Assembly (NCBI RefSeq): GCF_035920445.1
Contig: NZ_CP109162.1
Location: 7,688,001-7,752,000, forward strand
Length of the DNA stretch: 64,000 nucleotides
Direction: 5' to 3'
From: Nocardia sp. NBC_01730
GTDB lineage: Bacteria > Actinomycetota > Actinomycetes > Mycobacteriales > Mycobacteriaceae
Shown here: in pieces, positions 63,465 through 64,000 of the stretch
Layout: every line of letters begins with the position of its first letter
Position numbering within the stretch: position 1 is the stretch's first letter
The notes under the pieces: model-generated
What the model was told of the DNA's origin: nothing
Databases searched by the model: none
What the model saw: only the letters and a program-made list of their open reading frames with translations
Program-made: the position numbers and the translations under genes

Positions 63465-63647
63465 GTGAAAACCAATGCAACGTCGGTGCGAGCCAAGGAG
63501 ATGGCGGTACGCGCCGCGAGAGCGGGATATTTCCTGACTTGCAGCCCCGCAGGACCGCGGGTCTGGTCGTTACCGGACACGCCTGATGGCGAGCGTGTGC
63601 ACTCCGCGCCGACCCTCGATCAGATCGAGAAATTGTTGAACGAATGA
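63465..63647 (+). CDS. small hypothetical protein
   Basis: A 60-residue ORF from GTG 63465, 21 bp after the previous stop, with GGGAAAAGG upstream. RAKEMAVRAARAGYFLTCSP, then RVWSLPDTPDGE and TLDQIEKLLNE give an amphipathic, protein-like composition. Unknown family. The same-strand run of small genes divergent from the TPR-type regulator is the main support. Confidence 0.5.
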   Translation: MKTNATSVRAKEMAVRAARAGYFLTCSPAGPRVWSLPDTPDGERVHSAPTLDQIEKLLNE

Positions 63648-63698
63648 TGCGGCGTTGGCTCGATGCCGACCGCAGAACAGAAAGGAAGGAACCGTGTC

Positions 63699-64000
63699 AT
63701 GGCAGACAGATACGACTTCATTGTGGTGGGCGGCGGTGTGGCTGGCCTGATGACGGCGGCGCGACTGAGCGAGCAGGATACCGCGGTAGCGCTGATGGAA
63801 GGCAATCTTCTCGGATCCGGAGCAACGACGCGAAATCACGGCATTGTCCACGGCGGCGCGCTGTATGCGCGGTGGCATCCAGAGGTGACGGCATCGTGCA
63901 TGAAGGCGCAGGCCGCTTATGGCGCTGCGTTCCCCAAGTGCATATCTGACATCGAAAAGTGCTGGTACATAGGAGCACCCGAGACAATGCGTCAGCATGG
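63699..64000 (+). CDS. FAD-dependent oxidoreductase, 3' truncated by window end
   Basis: The first 100 residues of a flavoprotein starting ATG 63699 after AAAGGAAGGAACC. N-terminal Rossmann motif YDFIVVGGGVAGLMTAARLS binds the FAD ADP moiety; GSGATTRNHGIVHGGALYARW matches the second FAD loop of DAO-type dehydrogenases (glycerol-3-phosphate / hydroxyglutarate type). The frame stays open to the window end. Substrate cannot be told from the fragment. Confidence 0.75.
   Translation, partial: MADRYDFIVVGGGVAGLMTAARLSEQDTAVALMEGNLLGSGATTRNHGIVHGGALYARWHPEVTASCMKAQAAYGAAFPKCISDIEKCWYIGAPETMRQH

Overview
The window is GC-rich, densely coded chromosomal DNA of a mycolic-acid actinomycete, most likely Nocardia or a close relative. 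The evidence is an ESX/type VII secretion edge (mycosin, EccE), actinobacterial integration host factor, paired clpP1/clpP2, a full-length PknG, a 1647-residue NAD-glutamate dehydrogenase, and a glpD / TetR / AGPS-like flavoprotein / lipid kinase block laid out like Rv2249c-Rv2252 of Mycobacterium tuberculosis. I saw no tRNA, rRNA, CRISPR array, IS element or phage gene.

Layout. 1-5.1 kb: 3' end of an ESX locus (mycP cut by the window edge, eccE, a small XRE regulator, two single-pass membrane proteins). 5.2-17.0 kb: a nitrogen/glutamate block with gdh, an SPFH/zinc-ribbon protein, an AnsP-like amino-acid permease, pknG, a DUF1707 protein and a MerR regulator. 17-25 kb: a DHFR-fold protein, two tandem AAA-LuxR (LAL-type) regulators and a set of small secreted proteins. 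A 20-bp palindrome, consensus GTGCCGYTAnnTARCGGYAC, occurs once in front of each of five transcription units between 5.2 and 24.7 kb (gdh, permease, DHFR-like gene, two secreted-protein units). It looks like an undescribed local regulon.

25-33 kb: a TetR gene, then a minus-strand block of phosphoketolase, hen1 and pnkp, the last two being the bacterial RNA end-repair cassette. 32.7-38.7 kb: housekeeping proteostasis (FKBP lipoprotein, trigger factor, clpP1, clpP2, clpX). 38.2-49 kb: accessory and decaying DNA with gene remnants still behind regulatory elements (CsoR-like fragment, ketosteroid-isomerase fragment behind a KstR-type box, DHFR-fold pseudogene), a TetR-DUF1304 pair with a clear operator, an AraC gene with triple direct repeats, mihF, fdhD/fdhF and an FHA protein.

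49.5-55 kb: a possible small terpenoid pathway: TetR, divergent old-yellow-enzyme reductase, then P450, isoprenyl-diphosphate-synthase-like protein and heme oxygenase, the last two overlapping by 4 bp. 55-60.6 kb: GNAT, glpD, TetR, AGPS-like flavoprotein and lipid kinase, a glycerolipid unit. 60.9-64 kb: an XRE/TPR-type regulator with divergent small genes, one with an apparent frameshift at a G run, and a flavoprotein cut by the window end.

Functional links: PknG is known in mycobacteria to control NAD-GDH through the FHA protein GarA. Here kinase, dehydrogenase and an amino-acid permease sit within 11 kb, and gdh and the permease share the palindrome. Family calls rest on reading motifs by eye; no database search was run.
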